64,000 bases of DNA from Chryseolinea soli. Lineage in GTDB: Bacteria; Bacteroidota; Bacteroidia; Cytophagales; Cyclobacteriaceae. Every line of letters starts with the position of its first letter. The first letter of the stretch is position 1. The notes under the pieces are model-generated. The model saw only the letters and a program-made list of their open reading frames with translations, was not told the DNA's origin and ran no database searches. This document shows, one piece after another, positions 42,760 to 52,309 of this stretch. The stretch is taken from contig NZ_CP032382.1 in the NCBI RefSeq assembly GCF_003589925.1, forward strand, positions 7,688,001 through 7,752,000. Reading direction: 5' to 3'. The position numbers and the translations under genes are program-made.

Positions 42760-43242
42760 ATGCGCAAGACCATTTTGATACCGACCGACTTCACGATCAC
42801 CCCGCTGCTGTTGCTGAAACATGCCGCCGCGACCAGCACGGTTGCATTGGATGTGATCTTTCTGTATTGCACCTCGCTTCCCGATTCGATCACCGAGTTA
42901 TTATTCTATTCGCCAAAAAAAATATTGGAAGCAGCCGTCACGAAGGAGTTTAGCGACGCGTGCGCCGTCATGCAAAACAAGTATCCCCAAAGGATCCACA
43001 GCATTCGTTTTGAATTGTTTCATGGCCGCAGCAAAGATGCCTTTGAAACCATGGCCGAAATGAACGAAGTAGACGAAACGTTCATCGCGCGCGCAAGTAC
43101 CATCCCGTCGCACAAAAACAACTTCGATCCCACACCGCTGATCCGGAGATCCCACGGGATGGTCACAGAGGTTGACCTGGAATCGTATGAATACATTCCG
43201 GAGAAAGACCTGCTGACGGGCTTGTTTGTTGGCGCGGTATAA
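42760..43242 (+). CDS. Universal-stress-protein-like small protein
   Basis: The 160-residue protein begins MRKTILIPTDFTITPLLLLK, the first strand and helix of a Usp-like (UspA) alpha/beta fold, with a later PSHKNNFDPTPLIRRS segment. The usual GxxGxxG-type ATP-binding tail was not seen, so nucleotide binding is doubtful. It follows the two-component operon and the phased repeats, and is a likely target of that regulator. The fold call is moderate. Confidence 0.68.
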   Translation: MRKTILIPTDFTITPLLLLKHAAATSTVALDVIFLYCTSLPDSITELLFYSPKKILEAAVTKEFSDACAVMQNKYPQRIHSIRFELFHGRSKDAFETMAEMNEVDETFIARASTIPSHKNNFDPTPLIRRSHGMVTEVDLESYEYIPEKDLLTGLFVGAV

Positions 43243-43270
43243 TTTTCTTCAGCAAAATCTTTTCCAGCAT

Positions 43271-43732
43271 ATGAAAGTATGGGCAATCTCCATCGGCATG
43301 GCAGTAGGGTTGATCTCCGGGTTCGCTTGGATGAAACATCGCGTGAACAGTCCCGAGCAACTGATCGTGGGCACGTGGCGCGAGAAAGCGTGGGAGTATG
43401 AGAAAGTGAACACGCCTGCCGATCGGAGACGGCTCACGATGGAGGACACCGTTTCGCAAGCCGTGAAAGATCAATTGGGAAAGCACCTCATGATCCACTC
43501 CGCCGAAACCTGGGAATTTTATCCCAACGGCACCCTCCTCCTGGAGGGTCCTCACGACGTGAAAAACATTCGCTGGAAAATAAAAGGCAGAGGCCACATC
43601 CTGGAGCTGAACCATCGCAACCAAACCGTGGAACATTACAACATTACCGAATTGACAAGCGATCACCTCATCCTGAATTTCGACTCCGACATCCAGGTGA
43701 AGGGCATCGCCAAATTAACCTTTCAAAAATAA
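43271..43732 (+). CDS. Small membrane-anchored or secreted protein (lipocalin-like pattern)
   Basis: The 153-residue protein has one N-terminal hydrophobic helix (MKVWAISIGMAVGLISGFAW), then a beta-rich domain: QLIVGTWREKAWEYE, TWEFYPNGTLLLEG, RWKIKGRGHILELN and LNFDSD. The GTW-x-n-WEFYPNGT pattern is shared with small Bacteroidota lipocalin-like proteins. An upstream frame from 43226 is ignored in favour of the ATG at 43271. It overlaps nothing and lies six bases before the YoaK-like gene, so they are probably co-transcribed. Function unknown. Confidence 0.7.
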   Translation: MKVWAISIGMAVGLISGFAWMKHRVNSPEQLIVGTWREKAWEYEKVNTPADRRRLTMEDTVSQAVKDQLGKHLMIHSAETWEFYPNGTLLLEGPHDVKNIRWKIKGRGHILELNHRNQTVEHYNITELTSDHLILNFDSDIQVKGIAKLTFQK

Positions 43733-43738
43733 GACACT

Positions 43739-44527
43739 GTGCTCCGAAGATATAACCACCAAAGAACCCTGGCCGACAACATCCGCCTGGGGACACTCAC
43801 TGCGTTTGCCGCCGGCATGGTGAACGTGGCATCGTTTCTCATTTTCTTTTCGTTCTCCTCCAACGTCACGGGCTACTTTGCCATCTTCGCCGCCGAGATG
43901 GCGAAGGGAAATTTTTACCAGGTGTTCATGGTCGTCGGTTGGATCTTTCTTTTTTTCTCCGGCAGCTTCACCTCCAATTTCATCATCATTCATTTCAACA
44001 ACAGGCGGCGGTACCTGGCCCATGCATTGCCTATTGTTCTTGAAATCGTTGGTTTATTGATCGTGGGACTCTATGGGCAATTCTTCTACCAGGAAACCCT
44101 TCGCGAAACCGAAGCGCTGCTGGCCATCATGTTCTTTGCCATGGGATTGCAAAACGGACTCACGGCAGGCATCTCTAATTTTGCCGTCAAAACAACGCAC
44201 CTCACCGGCGCCACGACAGACCTGGGCATTTTGTTGTCGATGTTCACGAAAAGCGAATTTCGAATTAAGCCGGAGTTGGTCAACAAAGCCAAGCTGATCG
44301 CCTCCACCTTCGGTGCATTTATTGCCGGCGCGCTCACCGCGGGAATTGCCTATCCCTACCTGCAATTCAGATTGTTCTATGTCGTTTGTGGATTTCTGAC
44401 GGTGGTGGTGATGTACGATGCCTATCGCGTCACGTTCCTGCGCTTTGCCAACCGAAGCCGGCGAAAAGGGTCCTACCCTAGCCTAGCATCAAGCCCACGC
44501 CAAACAACAGCACGAACGCCAGCGTAG
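43739..44527 (+). CDS. YoaK-like (DUF1275) integral membrane protein
   Basis: The 262-residue protein starts at a GTG (43739) and has about six TM helices. DUF1275 signatures include GMVNVASFL, SNVTGYFAIFA, GLQNGLTAGI and KTTHLTGATTDLG. The family is widespread, with no firmly established role; transport is often suggested. Its last 50 bases overlap convergently with the 3' end of menA (44478-44527), so the two genes end within each other; the overlap encodes a low-complexity tail (SPRQTTARTPA). Confidence 0.85.
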   Translation: MLRRYNHQRTLADNIRLGTLTAFAAGMVNVASFLIFFSFSSNVTGYFAIFAAEMAKGNFYQVFMVVGWIFLFFSGSFTSNFIIIHFNNRRRYLAHALPIVLEIVGLLIVGLYGQFFYQETLRETEALLAIMFFAMGLQNGLTAGISNFAVKTTHLTGATTDLGILLSMFTKSEFRIKPELVNKAKLIASTFGAFIAGALTAGIAYPYLQFRLFYVVCGFLTVVVMYDAYRVTFLRFANRSRRKGSYPSLASSPRQTTARTPA

Positions 44528-45374
44528 ACAGCGCCATTTGCTTGAGAAAGGGATCGAGCTCATGCGAAGGCTTTTGTTGAACAGCCATACCGTTGCGAAT
44601 GAACAGCGGCGCACTGAGCAGAAAGAGGAATTGCCACGGCGAATGAAACGTAAGCGCACTATACACAACGGCCGACAACAACCCTCCACTCAATAAAAAC
44701 CAATGATAGGCCACGGCACTGCTCCTGCCGATGCGGACAGGGATGGAAAACTTCCCTGCCGCCCTATCAGACTCGATGTCGCGAATGTTGTTCACGTTCA
44801 GCACACCGATCGAAAAGAATCCGCAGCTCAATGCAGGGAGAATTTCACGCCACGACAGCTGTTGCGTGAACAAATAGTATGACCCCATCACCCCTACCAA
44901 CCCAAAGAAGATCAACACCGAAAAATCGCCGAGGCCGGCATAACCATAAGGCTTCTTACCCACCGTATACGCAATAGCGGCCAATATGCTCAACACACCC
45001 AGGCCGAAGAAAAACAGCAAGGCGTTCCAGTTCAGTCCAAAAGAAACCAGTAGCAACGAGATGCCGCTGCCCAGACACAGTAAAACAAAAATGATCACGG
45101 CTGTCTTCATCTGCGCGGCCGTGATGGCCCCACTTTGCACCGCCCGCTGAGGACCCTTGCGCCCGGCATGATCGGCTCCATTTACAGAGTCGCCATAGTC
45201 GTTGGCGAGATTGGATAAGACTTGCAAAAAGATCGTGGTGAGAATACAAAGTAAAAAGATGTCCCACCGGAAAGCTCCGGCCGAAGCGGCCAGGAATCCT
45301 CCCATGGCAATGCACGACAACGCCAGCGGCAGCGTGCGCAGACGGAAGGCTTGTAACCAGACTTTAATATCCAT
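44478..45374 (-). CDS. menA: 1,4-dihydroxy-2-naphthoate polyprenyltransferase
   Basis: The 298-residue UbiA-superfamily membrane protein has the two Asp-rich motifs that bind prenyl diphosphate and Mg: NLANDYGDSVNGAD and NVNNIRDIESDRAAGK. It attaches a polyprenyl chain to 1,4-dihydroxy-2-naphthoate in menaquinone synthesis. About eight TM helices are visible. The length is usual. Its 3' end overlaps the YoaK-like gene on the other strand by 50 bases. Other men genes are outside the window. Confidence 0.92.
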   Translation of the reverse strand: MDIKVWLQAFRLRTLPLALSCIAMGGFLAASAGAFRWDIFLLCILTTIFLQVLSNLANDYGDSVNGADHAGRKGPQRAVQSGAITAAQMKTAVIIFVLLCLGSGISLLLVSFGLNWNALLFFFGLGVLSILAAIAYTVGKKPYGYAGLGDFSVLIFFGLVGVMGSYYLFTQQLSWREILPALSCGFFSIGVLNVNNIRDIESDRAAGKFSIPVRIGRSSAVAYHWFLLSGGLLSAVVYSALTFHSPWQFLFLLSAPLFIRNGMAVQQKPSHELDPFLKQMALSTLAFVLLFGVGLMLG

Positions 45375-45433
45375 GATGTTAGAAAATATGGGCGAATATA
45401 ATTCAAATTCCCCGAGCTGTTTACGGGGATCGC

Positions 45434-45892
45434 CTACAGAACCTGCAGAATCTTGTGGTGCTGATTGTTAAACGTGAACGTATCGTCCACAGCCAATCCC
45501 ATGAGGGATTTTCCTAAAGGCGAGCTGGGCCCCACCACAATAAAATCCAGACCCGATACGGTCATTTTTCCTGCGCCAATGGCGATGTAAAAGTTGTAGT
45601 GGGCGGTAGACACCACGCTGCCGGTCATCACTTTTTGATGCTGCTGCGCACGGTCTATGTGGTCGAGCGCTTGTTTTAGCTTTAAGGCTTCCTGTGCCTG
45701 CAGGGCCGCTTTGTCGCGTTCGATCTGCGCCATGGCACGGCCGGTTTCGTATTTATCGCCGGCGCTGCTCTTGCCTTCTTCGTTGGCGGCTTGCTGGGCG
45801 TGGTGCATGGCCTGCGTAGCCGTGGCGAGTCGTTGCTCCACGTATTTTTTGCAGGCGTTCAACAACTCTCCTTTGATCGCCACGTCAAGCAT
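45434..45892 (-). CDS. GreA/GreB C-terminal-domain-like protein
   Basis: The 152-residue protein has an N-terminal helical hairpin (about 1-80; EQRLATATQAMHHAQQAANE) and a C-terminal FKBP-like sheet (FIVVGPSSPLGKSLMGLAVD, then FTFNNQHHKIL), the GreA/GreB layout. The in-frame TTG at 45913 gives a longer form, but ATG at 45892 is preferred. In Bacteroidota databases these proteins are often mislabelled 3-oxoacyl-ACP synthase. Contact with RNA polymerase is possible; the acidic residues at the tip of the hairpin needed for transcript cleavage were not identified with certainty. Confidence 0.72.
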   Translation of the reverse strand: MLDVAIKGELLNACKKYVEQRLATATQAMHHAQQAANEEGKSSAGDKYETGRAMAQIERDKAALQAQEALKLKQALDHIDRAQQHQKVMTGSVVSTAHYNFYIAIGAGKMTVSGLDFIVVGPSSPLGKSLMGLAVDDTFTFNNQHHKILQVL

Positions 45893-45925
45893 CGCACGTT
45901 CGTTGAGGTTCAACTGAAGAGAAAG

Positions 45926-46486
45926 TCATGGCTGCCCCAAGGCATCGGTGATCTGCTTGTCCAGCGGATTTACTTTGGAAGAAAAGAATTTTACCGTGTT
46001 GCCGTCGGCACTCACCACATACTTGCAAAAATTCCAGGACGGTGTTTCGCCGGTCTTGGCTTCCAACCATTTGTAGAGCGGGTGTTTGTCGCGTCCTTTC
46101 ACCGAAATTTTTTCAAACATCTGGAAGGTCACGCCATAGTTCTTCTGGCAAAAGGCGGCAATCTCTTCGCTGGAGCCAGGCTCTTGCCACAGGAAATTGT
46201 TGGCGGGAAACCCGAGCACAACGACCTTTCCACCATAGTTTTCATACAGTTTTTCCAAGTCGGCATATTGCGGTGTGAAGCCACACTTGGATGCCGTGTT
46301 CACGATGAGCAGCGGCTTGCCTCTGTATTGGGCAAAATCAATAACGGTACCGTCGAGGGCAGCGATCTTGAAATCGTAGATCGTGCCCTCGACAGGTCCG
46401 GCCTTGCCGGAAGCTATTTTACTGGAAATAAACGCGGCGAGGCTCATAACAACAATAACCGTAAGGGCTGCCTTAATTAAGCGCAT
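45926..46486 (-). CDS. Glutathione-peroxidase-family thiol peroxidase (envelope form)
   Basis: The 186-residue protein has an N-terminal hydrophobic segment (about 5-20), then the GPx fold with peroxidatic Cys68 in NTASKCGFTPQY, Gln in FPANNFLWQEPG and Trp in PSWNFCKY. The second Cys in FCQKNYGVTF matches thioredoxin-dependent enzymes of this family. It is 14 bases into the end of its paralogue at 46473, and the two are about 60% identical by eye, so this is a tandem duplication. ATG at 46486 was chosen over a TTG three bases up. Export is likely. Confidence 0.88.
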   Translation of the reverse strand: MRLIKAALTVIVVMSLAAFISSKIASGKAGPVEGTIYDFKIAALDGTVIDFAQYRGKPLLIVNTASKCGFTPQYADLEKLYENYGGKVVVLGFPANNFLWQEPGSSEEIAAFCQKNYGVTFQMFEKISVKGRDKHPLYKWLEAKTGETPSWNFCKYVVSADGNTVKFFSSKVNPLDKQITDALGQP

Positions 46487-46973
46487 CAATAATTTGCTTG
46501 TCGAGCGGGCTTACTTTCGAAGGAAAGAATTTCACCGTGCCATCGGGCTTCACCAGGTATTTGCAGAAATTCCAGGTGGGTTCTTCGCCGGTCTTTTCTT
46601 TCAACCAAGCGTAGAGCTCATCCTGGTCGCTGCCTTTCACAGATACTTTTTCAAACATCTGGAACGTCACACCATAGTTCTTTTGGCAAAATTCAGAGAT
46701 CTCCACGTTCGTGCCGGGTTCTTGCGCGCCAAAATTGTTGGCGGGGAAACCGAGGATGGTCACTTTGCTGCCATACTGGTCCTGCAATTTTTGAAGCTCG
46801 GCATACTGTGGGGTGAAGCCGCATTTGGAAGCGGTGTTCACAATGAGCAAGGGCTTGCCTTTATACTTGGCAAAATCAATGACCTGTCCGTCGATAGCCG
46901 TTTTCTTGAAATCATACACAGAAGAGGCCATGCTCGGGATCAGGATCAAAAGGGTAACAATGAGAGTTTTCAT
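46473..46973 (-). CDS. Glutathione-peroxidase-family thiol peroxidase (secreted form)
   Basis: The 166-residue protein has a signal peptide (MKTLIVTLLILIPSMASS) and the GPx active site: Cys51 in NTASKCGFTPQY, Gln in FPANNFGAQEPG, Trp in PTWNFCKYLV, plus a possible resolving Cys in EFCQKNYGVTF. It reduces peroxides, more likely with thioredoxin than with glutathione. It is the upstream copy of the tandem pair and probably drives both; no separate promoter is needed for the downstream gene. Confidence 0.88.
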   Translation of the reverse strand: MKTLIVTLLILIPSMASSVYDFKKTAIDGQVIDFAKYKGKPLLIVNTASKCGFTPQYAELQKLQDQYGSKVTILGFPANNFGAQEPGTNVEISEFCQKNYGVTFQMFEKVSVKGSDQDELYAWLKEKTGEEPTWNFCKYLVKPDGTVKFFPSKVSPLDKQIIDALN

Positions 46974-47110
46974 AGGGTAGTTGCGCTTTTATATCAACAT
47001 GAAAATTTACGATTTGTTCCGTATTTCCAGTATCCTTTTATCACATTTTGGGGGTGGTAACCAGATGGGTGACAATTCAGGAGCCTGGAGCCGGAATCCA
47101 GGAGTCGGAA

Positions 47111-47138
47111 TCAGTAGCCAGTAGTCAGTAGCCAGTAG
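47111..47138. repeat. Perfect 14-base tandem duplication
   Basis: TCAGTAGCCAGTAG occurs twice head to tail, in a 223-base gap between the peroxidase pair and the argS 3' end. Degenerate relatives (CCAGGAGTCGGAA) lie just before it. No coding potential is evident in the gap. The origin is probably slippage; it would make a variable locus. Confidence 0.7.
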
Positions 47139-47196
47139 TTTGGTTTCGTGCGGGCTTTGTTGTAAAGTTTTTTTGCGGTTTGGGAAATGTTTTGGG

Positions 47197-48984
47197 CTAC
47201 ATCTTTTCTGGCACGGCAATTCCCAACAAGTTCATGGCTTTTTTGATGGCGTCGGCGATGGATTGGGAGAAGGCGATGCGGAAGCGGAGGCGGGCGGGGT
47301 TGGTTTCGTTGAAGATGGGGATGTTTTGGTAGAATTTGTTGTATTCTTTGGCCAGGTCATAGGCATAGTTGGCGATGACGGCGGGCGAGTATTCGCGGGC
47401 GGCTTCCTTGATCCGGCTTTCGAAAAGGCTGAGCACATTTAAGGCATCGCGTTCCGCGGGTTCGAGGGTGTCGACTTGCTGGAGGTCGGCTTCCGTGCAC
47501 ACTATATTCATGCTCGCTGCTTTGCGAACGATGGCGCGGATGCGGGCGTGGGTGTATTGGATGAAAGGGCCGGTGAATCCTTGCAGCTGGATGGATTCGT
47601 TGGGATCGAACAACATGCGTTTTTTGGGATCTACCTTGAGAAGGAAAAATTTCAAGGCGCCCAAGCCAATCATTTCGAATAATTTCACGGCCTCTTCGGG
47701 CGTGATCTCGTCTACTTTGCCCAGTTCGCGGGTTTGCTTTTCGGCTTCGTCCACCATCTCCTGCATCAGGTCGTCGGCATCGACGACGGTGCCTTCGCGG
47801 GATTTCATTTTGCCGGTGGGCAGGTCCACCATGCCGTAGGATAAATGGAAGCAACGCTTGGCCCAGTCGAAGCCTAACTTTTGCAGGATGAGGAACAAGA
47901 CTTTGAAGTGATACTCTTGTTCGTTGCCTACCGTGTAGACCTGACCCATGATCTTGGGAAAATCGGTGAAGCGAAGGATCGCCGTACCGATATCTTGGGT
48001 CATATATACCGAGGTGCCGTCCGAGCGCAGCAATACTTTTTGATCGAGACCGTCGGCGGTGAGGTCCACCCAAACTGAGCCGTCGTCTTTTTTAAAGAAC
48101 ACACCCTTCTCAACACCTTTCAATACTTCTTCTTTGCCCAGCAGGTAGGTGTCCGATTCGTAGTAAAGCTTTTCGAAATCAACGCCCATGCGTTTGTAGG
48201 TGGCGTCGAAACCGCTGTATACCCAGCCATTCATGGTTTTCCAGAGCGCGACTGTTTCGCTGTCCTTCTGTTCCCACTTGCGCAGAAGCTCTACGGCCAG
48301 TTGCATGATCGGAGCCTTTTTACCGGCTTCCTCCTCACTCATGCCCTGCCCCATAAGGCTCGCGATCTCTTCTTTGTATTTTTTATCGAATACAACATAA
48401 TACTTACCCACCAGGTGATCACCTTTCATGCCGGTGTTCTCGGGGGTTTCACCGTTACCATAAAGTTTCCACGCGGCCATGGACTTACAAATGTGAATAC
48501 CCCGGTCGTTGATGATCTGCACCTTGTGCACTTTGTAGCCATTCGCTTTGTAGATCTCCGCCACACTGTAGCCAAGAAAATTATTGCGCAAGTGCCCCAA
48601 GTGCAACGGCTTGTTGGTGTTGGGAGATGAATACTCGATCATGATCTCCTGCCCGTTGGGGGGAAGCTGACCATAGTTGGGGTTCACAAAAATGGAACGA
48701 TACACGTCCAGCCAAACCCGGTCGTTCAACACGAGGTTTAGAAATCCCTTCACCACATTGAAGCGGCTCACGATGCCGGAATGCTGCACCAGGTAATCGC
48801 CCACCAGGCGCGCCGTTTCTTCCGGTCCCTTGCGCGAGAGCTTGGTGAGCGGAAAGCATACCAGCGTGTGCGAACCCTCAAATTCCTGGTTGGTGGGCTG
48901 CAGTTGCAGGGCCTCGACCGATTGGTTGAAGAGTGCCGTGATTGCTTTTTGTATTTCGGTGCGGAGTGTTAGATCGAGATTCAT
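47197..48984 (-). CDS. argS: Arginyl-tRNA synthetase
   Basis: The 595-residue class I synthetase has the HIGH motif as HLGHLRN in NKPLHLGHLRNNFLG, the KMSK-like GKMKSREGT, and the C-terminal DALR anticodon-binding domain (VIANYAYDLAKEYNKFYQ). It charges tRNA-Arg. ATG at 48984 was taken over the frame start at 49029 because the latter lies within the palindromic repeat at 49004-49086. The protein is of normal length. Confidence 0.96.
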   Translation of the reverse strand: MNLDLTLRTEIQKAITALFNQSVEALQLQPTNQEFEGSHTLVCFPLTKLSRKGPEETARLVGDYLVQHSGIVSRFNVVKGFLNLVLNDRVWLDVYRSIFVNPNYGQLPPNGQEIMIEYSSPNTNKPLHLGHLRNNFLGYSVAEIYKANGYKVHKVQIINDRGIHICKSMAAWKLYGNGETPENTGMKGDHLVGKYYVVFDKKYKEEIASLMGQGMSEEEAGKKAPIMQLAVELLRKWEQKDSETVALWKTMNGWVYSGFDATYKRMGVDFEKLYYESDTYLLGKEEVLKGVEKGVFFKKDDGSVWVDLTADGLDQKVLLRSDGTSVYMTQDIGTAILRFTDFPKIMGQVYTVGNEQEYHFKVLFLILQKLGFDWAKRCFHLSYGMVDLPTGKMKSREGTVVDADDLMQEMVDEAEKQTRELGKVDEITPEEAVKLFEMIGLGALKFFLLKVDPKKRMLFDPNESIQLQGFTGPFIQYTHARIRAIVRKAASMNIVCTEADLQQVDTLEPAERDALNVLSLFESRIKEAAREYSPAVIANYAYDLAKEYNKFYQNIPIFNETNPARLRFRIAFSQSIADAIKKAMNLLGIAVPEKM

Positions 48985-49003
48985 GAAAGCTGAGAAATGT
49001 TTT

Positions 49004-49086
49004 TTACCACGAAGGCGCAGAGAACGCAAAGTTAACGCAAAGCCCTTCTCTGCGTCCTCTTTGCGTCTTAGCGCCTTCGCGGTTAA
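49004..49086. repeat. Long imperfect palindromic intergenic repeat
   Basis: Outer arms TTACCACGAAGGCGC and GCGCCTTCGCGGTTAA enclose inner arms CGCAAAG and CTTTGCG. The wording (CTTTGCG, GCGCCTT, CGAAGGCGC) is that of a repeat often scattered in bacterial genomes. It lies between the DHS-like gene and argS, and a smaller relative is at 51010-51040. Confidence 0.75.
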
Positions 49087-49107
49087 TATTTTTTTACGGC
49101 GATAGCG

Positions 49108-50085
<978 letters not shown>

Positions 50086-50347
50086 GACAAATATTTTAAA
50101 TAGAGATAAAACTTCAATTTGGGGGCGAAATTAAGGAAAAAGGCCGAAGTTTAAGGAGTATTTTTATCGTCTGTCGGATTCCATGCACGATGCCCGGATC
50201 GCGGTCGTTATATTGTTAAGTTGATATGAACATCGGACATCCTAAAAACCTTTCCCCCCGAGAACCCGGCATCCCAAAACGCCCTGTAGCAACCTTTGTG
50301 CCCTAACCGGCATCTTTTCGGTGAACCATTGTCTTTCAACCACAATT

Positions 50348-50995
50348 ATGCGCCTATACCTGACATCAGCCCCCATCCTATTCCTGCTTTTTGCCAGCAC
50401 CCAGGCGTTGGCACAAGACAAGGAAGGTTTCACCCTCGTGAAAAAGGACGGCACGGTTTCTATCTATGAGCGGTGGATCACCTTCCCGGCCTCCGATCCC
50501 CCGGTGAAGGCACGCGAAGTCAAAGGCGAATTCTATTTCAACAACACCATCTTTGCAGGGCTTCACCTGCTCCGCGACGAAAAGAAGATCAAGGCCTGGC
50601 AAGACCACGTATCCGAATTCAAAGTATACCCGCAAGGCCAGGACACCACCGTGTGGCTGGAGTACTCCTACCACGACATTCCCTGGCCCGTCAGCGACCA
50701 GGACCATTTCCTCGAATATAAAGTCGTGCAAACCATACCCCTGCGAAAGCTCTTCATCACCTTCGAGTCGCGCGTGAACGAAACGCTCGCACCCGTGCGC
50801 GACGGCGTGACCCGCATGAAGCTGTCGGGCAGCTGGACGCTGGAACAAATTGGACCAAAACAGGTGAAGGTGACCTACCGGATATTGTCTATGCCAATCG
50901 GCATTCCGAAGTTTCTCACAGACCCGATCATCCGGAGCAATATCATGACGACGATTGAGGAGTATGTGGCTCTATTGGAGCCTGGAGCGAAGTGA
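50348..50995 (+). CDS. Secreted START/SRPBCC-domain protein
   Basis: The 215-residue protein has a signal peptide (MRLYLTSAPILFLLFASTQA, then LAQDKEG). The rest is a START-like helix-grip fold: ARE-type strands, DEKKIKAWQDHVSEFKVY, YSYHDIPWPVSDQDHFLEYK, GSWTLEQIGPKQVKVTYRIL and a long C-terminal helix. These resemble lipid-binding START proteins. The frame opens at 50321, but 50348 begins the signal. It is convergent with the arginase-family gene and shares a hairpin with it. Confidence 0.8.
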   Translation: MRLYLTSAPILFLLFASTQALAQDKEGFTLVKKDGTVSIYERWITFPASDPPVKAREVKGEFYFNNTIFAGLHLLRDEKKIKAWQDHVSEFKVYPQGQDTTVWLEYSYHDIPWPVSDQDHFLEYKVVQTIPLRKLFITFESRVNETLAPVRDGVTRMKLSGSWTLEQIGPKQVKVTYRILSMPIGIPKFLTDPIIRSNIMTTIEEYVALLEPGAK

Positions 50996-51009
50996 TGTTT
51001 CATCGCAAA

Positions 51010-51040
51010 GGCGCAAAGCTATTCGCATTAACTTTGCGCC
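51010..51040. repeat. Palindromic repeat / hairpin between convergent genes
   Basis: Arms GGCGCAAAG and CTTTGCGCC are separated by 13 bases. It belongs to the same wording as the repeat at 49004-49086. It lies between the START gene and the arginase-family gene and may act as a bidirectional terminator, though T runs are weak. Confidence 0.65.
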
Positions 51041-51055
51041 TCAACGGTGAAAAAG

Positions 51056-52015
51056 TTATTGCGCCAGCACCGGCCGTCCCATAACAGCCTGCGCCGTGGC
51101 CTGCAGGATTTCAAAAGCGCTGTCGGCCATGCGATTCTCGGTGTCCAGCGTAGGGTTTACCTCACTGACCTCCCAAGCACAAACTTTGGGGCTTTTCGCC
51201 AGCGCAGCGTTTAATATCTTGGCTTCTTCAATGGTGAGCCCACCCGGCAGCGGCATACCCGTTCCGGTGGATACGGATGAATCAAGCGCCGAAACATCAA
51301 ACGAAACATAGATGAGATCGCAGTGGTCCAGCATCTTCAGCGCCTTTTCGGCGATGCGTGCAGGGCCCGCCTTCACTTCTTCTGTTTCGATGTAGTTGAC
51401 GTTGTATTTATTGATGAGATAGTTCTCAGATTTCTCCAACTCGCGCACGCCGATGTAGACGATGTCTTCGGGATAGACCTTGCGGCCGGGCATGCCAACG
51501 TTTTCGATCTGTTCCCAATAGTCCAGCGTGTCGCTTTTGGGGTCATTCACCTTGCACTCCAGGTTGTCGATGCCGCAGGCCATGGCCAGGGGCATAGTGT
51601 GCATGTTGCCGGTGGGCGACGTGAAGGGGGTTTGGATGTCGGCATGGGCGTCGATCCAGATCACGCCAAGGCGGGCTTTGGGATCGGCCTTTTTGATGCC
51701 GGCAATGGTGCCGTAGGCGGTGCTATGATCGCCGGAAAGGATGATGGGGAAATATTCTTCCCAGATGGTTTCATATACTTCCAGGCATACGCGTTCTTCC
51801 ATGACCATCACCCCGTCGATGTACTTGGCGTGGGGCTGTGTGGGCTTGTCGAACAGGATGTCGTTCACGTGTTCTACCTCCACGGACTCGTTTTGCTTAA
51901 AAAAGTCTGACTGAAGGTCCAGGCTGGCAATTTTTATGGCCTCCACGCCGAGACTGGCACCGCGGGTGCCGGCCCCGATCTCTGACTTTACTTCAATGAT
52001 CTTCAACGCTTTCAC
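51056..52015 (-). CDS. Arginase-family ureohydrolase (arginase or agmatinase)
   Basis: The 319-residue ureohydrolase has the Mn-ligand blocks GDHSTAYGTI, IWIDAHADIQT and SFDVSALDSS. The segment TSPTGNMHTMPLA is closer to arginases, which cleave arginine to ornithine and urea, than to agmatinases, so the substrate stays open. The family N-terminus (KALKIIEVKSEIGAGTRGASLG) starts at a GTG (52015); the upstream TTG at 52075 would add 20 residues without family similarity. It is divergent from the arginine decarboxylase gene across 294 bases, and convergent with the START gene. Together they suggest polyamine synthesis. Confidence 0.82.
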   Translation of the reverse strand: MKALKIIEVKSEIGAGTRGASLGVEAIKIASLDLQSDFFKQNESVEVEHVNDILFDKPTQPHAKYIDGVMVMEERVCLEVYETIWEEYFPIILSGDHSTAYGTIAGIKKADPKARLGVIWIDAHADIQTPFTSPTGNMHTMPLAMACGIDNLECKVNDPKSDTLDYWEQIENVGMPGRKVYPEDIVYIGVRELEKSENYLINKYNVNYIETEEVKAGPARIAEKALKMLDHCDLIYVSFDVSALDSSVSTGTGMPLPGGLTIEEAKILNAALAKSPKVCAWEVSEVNPTLDTENRMADSAFEILQATAQAVMGRPVLAQ

Positions 52016-52309
52016 AGGAATAAAATTAAGGTTTTTAACTGAATGGTTATCGTTTAAACAAAAGAACAAAGACAATTTCCCGCCAGGCCGCTAGAAGTCG
52101 GGCAAGGCATGCATTCCGGCAGGGTCCGGGTCGATTATCCAGGCGGGAAAACGATTTACCATAGCTTGATGTGTATTGCAAAGATGGCAAATTTATCACA
52201 ATATTGCACCTCTTTCCCAACGGGCAACTCCAGAAAGAAAGCCATCTGATTAATTAATATTAGTTTAACTTTTTATTCACGGTTAACCCCTTAACGATTC
52301 TATCCATAA
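52016..52309. other. Divergent promoter region of arginase-like and arginine decarboxylase genes
   Basis: The interval should hold both promoters. Its right end is AT-rich, with ATTAATTAATATTAG before the decarboxylase start. No repeat or strong hairpin was seen, and no complete TAnnTTTG element. Confidence 0.4.

Noticed and set aside
45434..45892. Label 3-oxoacyl-ACP synthase for the GreA-like protein
   Set aside because: No ketosynthase motif; the helical hairpin plus FKBP-like end match GreA/GreB.
47007..47219. Minus-strand frame of 70 codons between the peroxidases and argS
   Set aside because: Runs through the tandem duplication and into the argS 3' end; Pro/Lys-rich noise.
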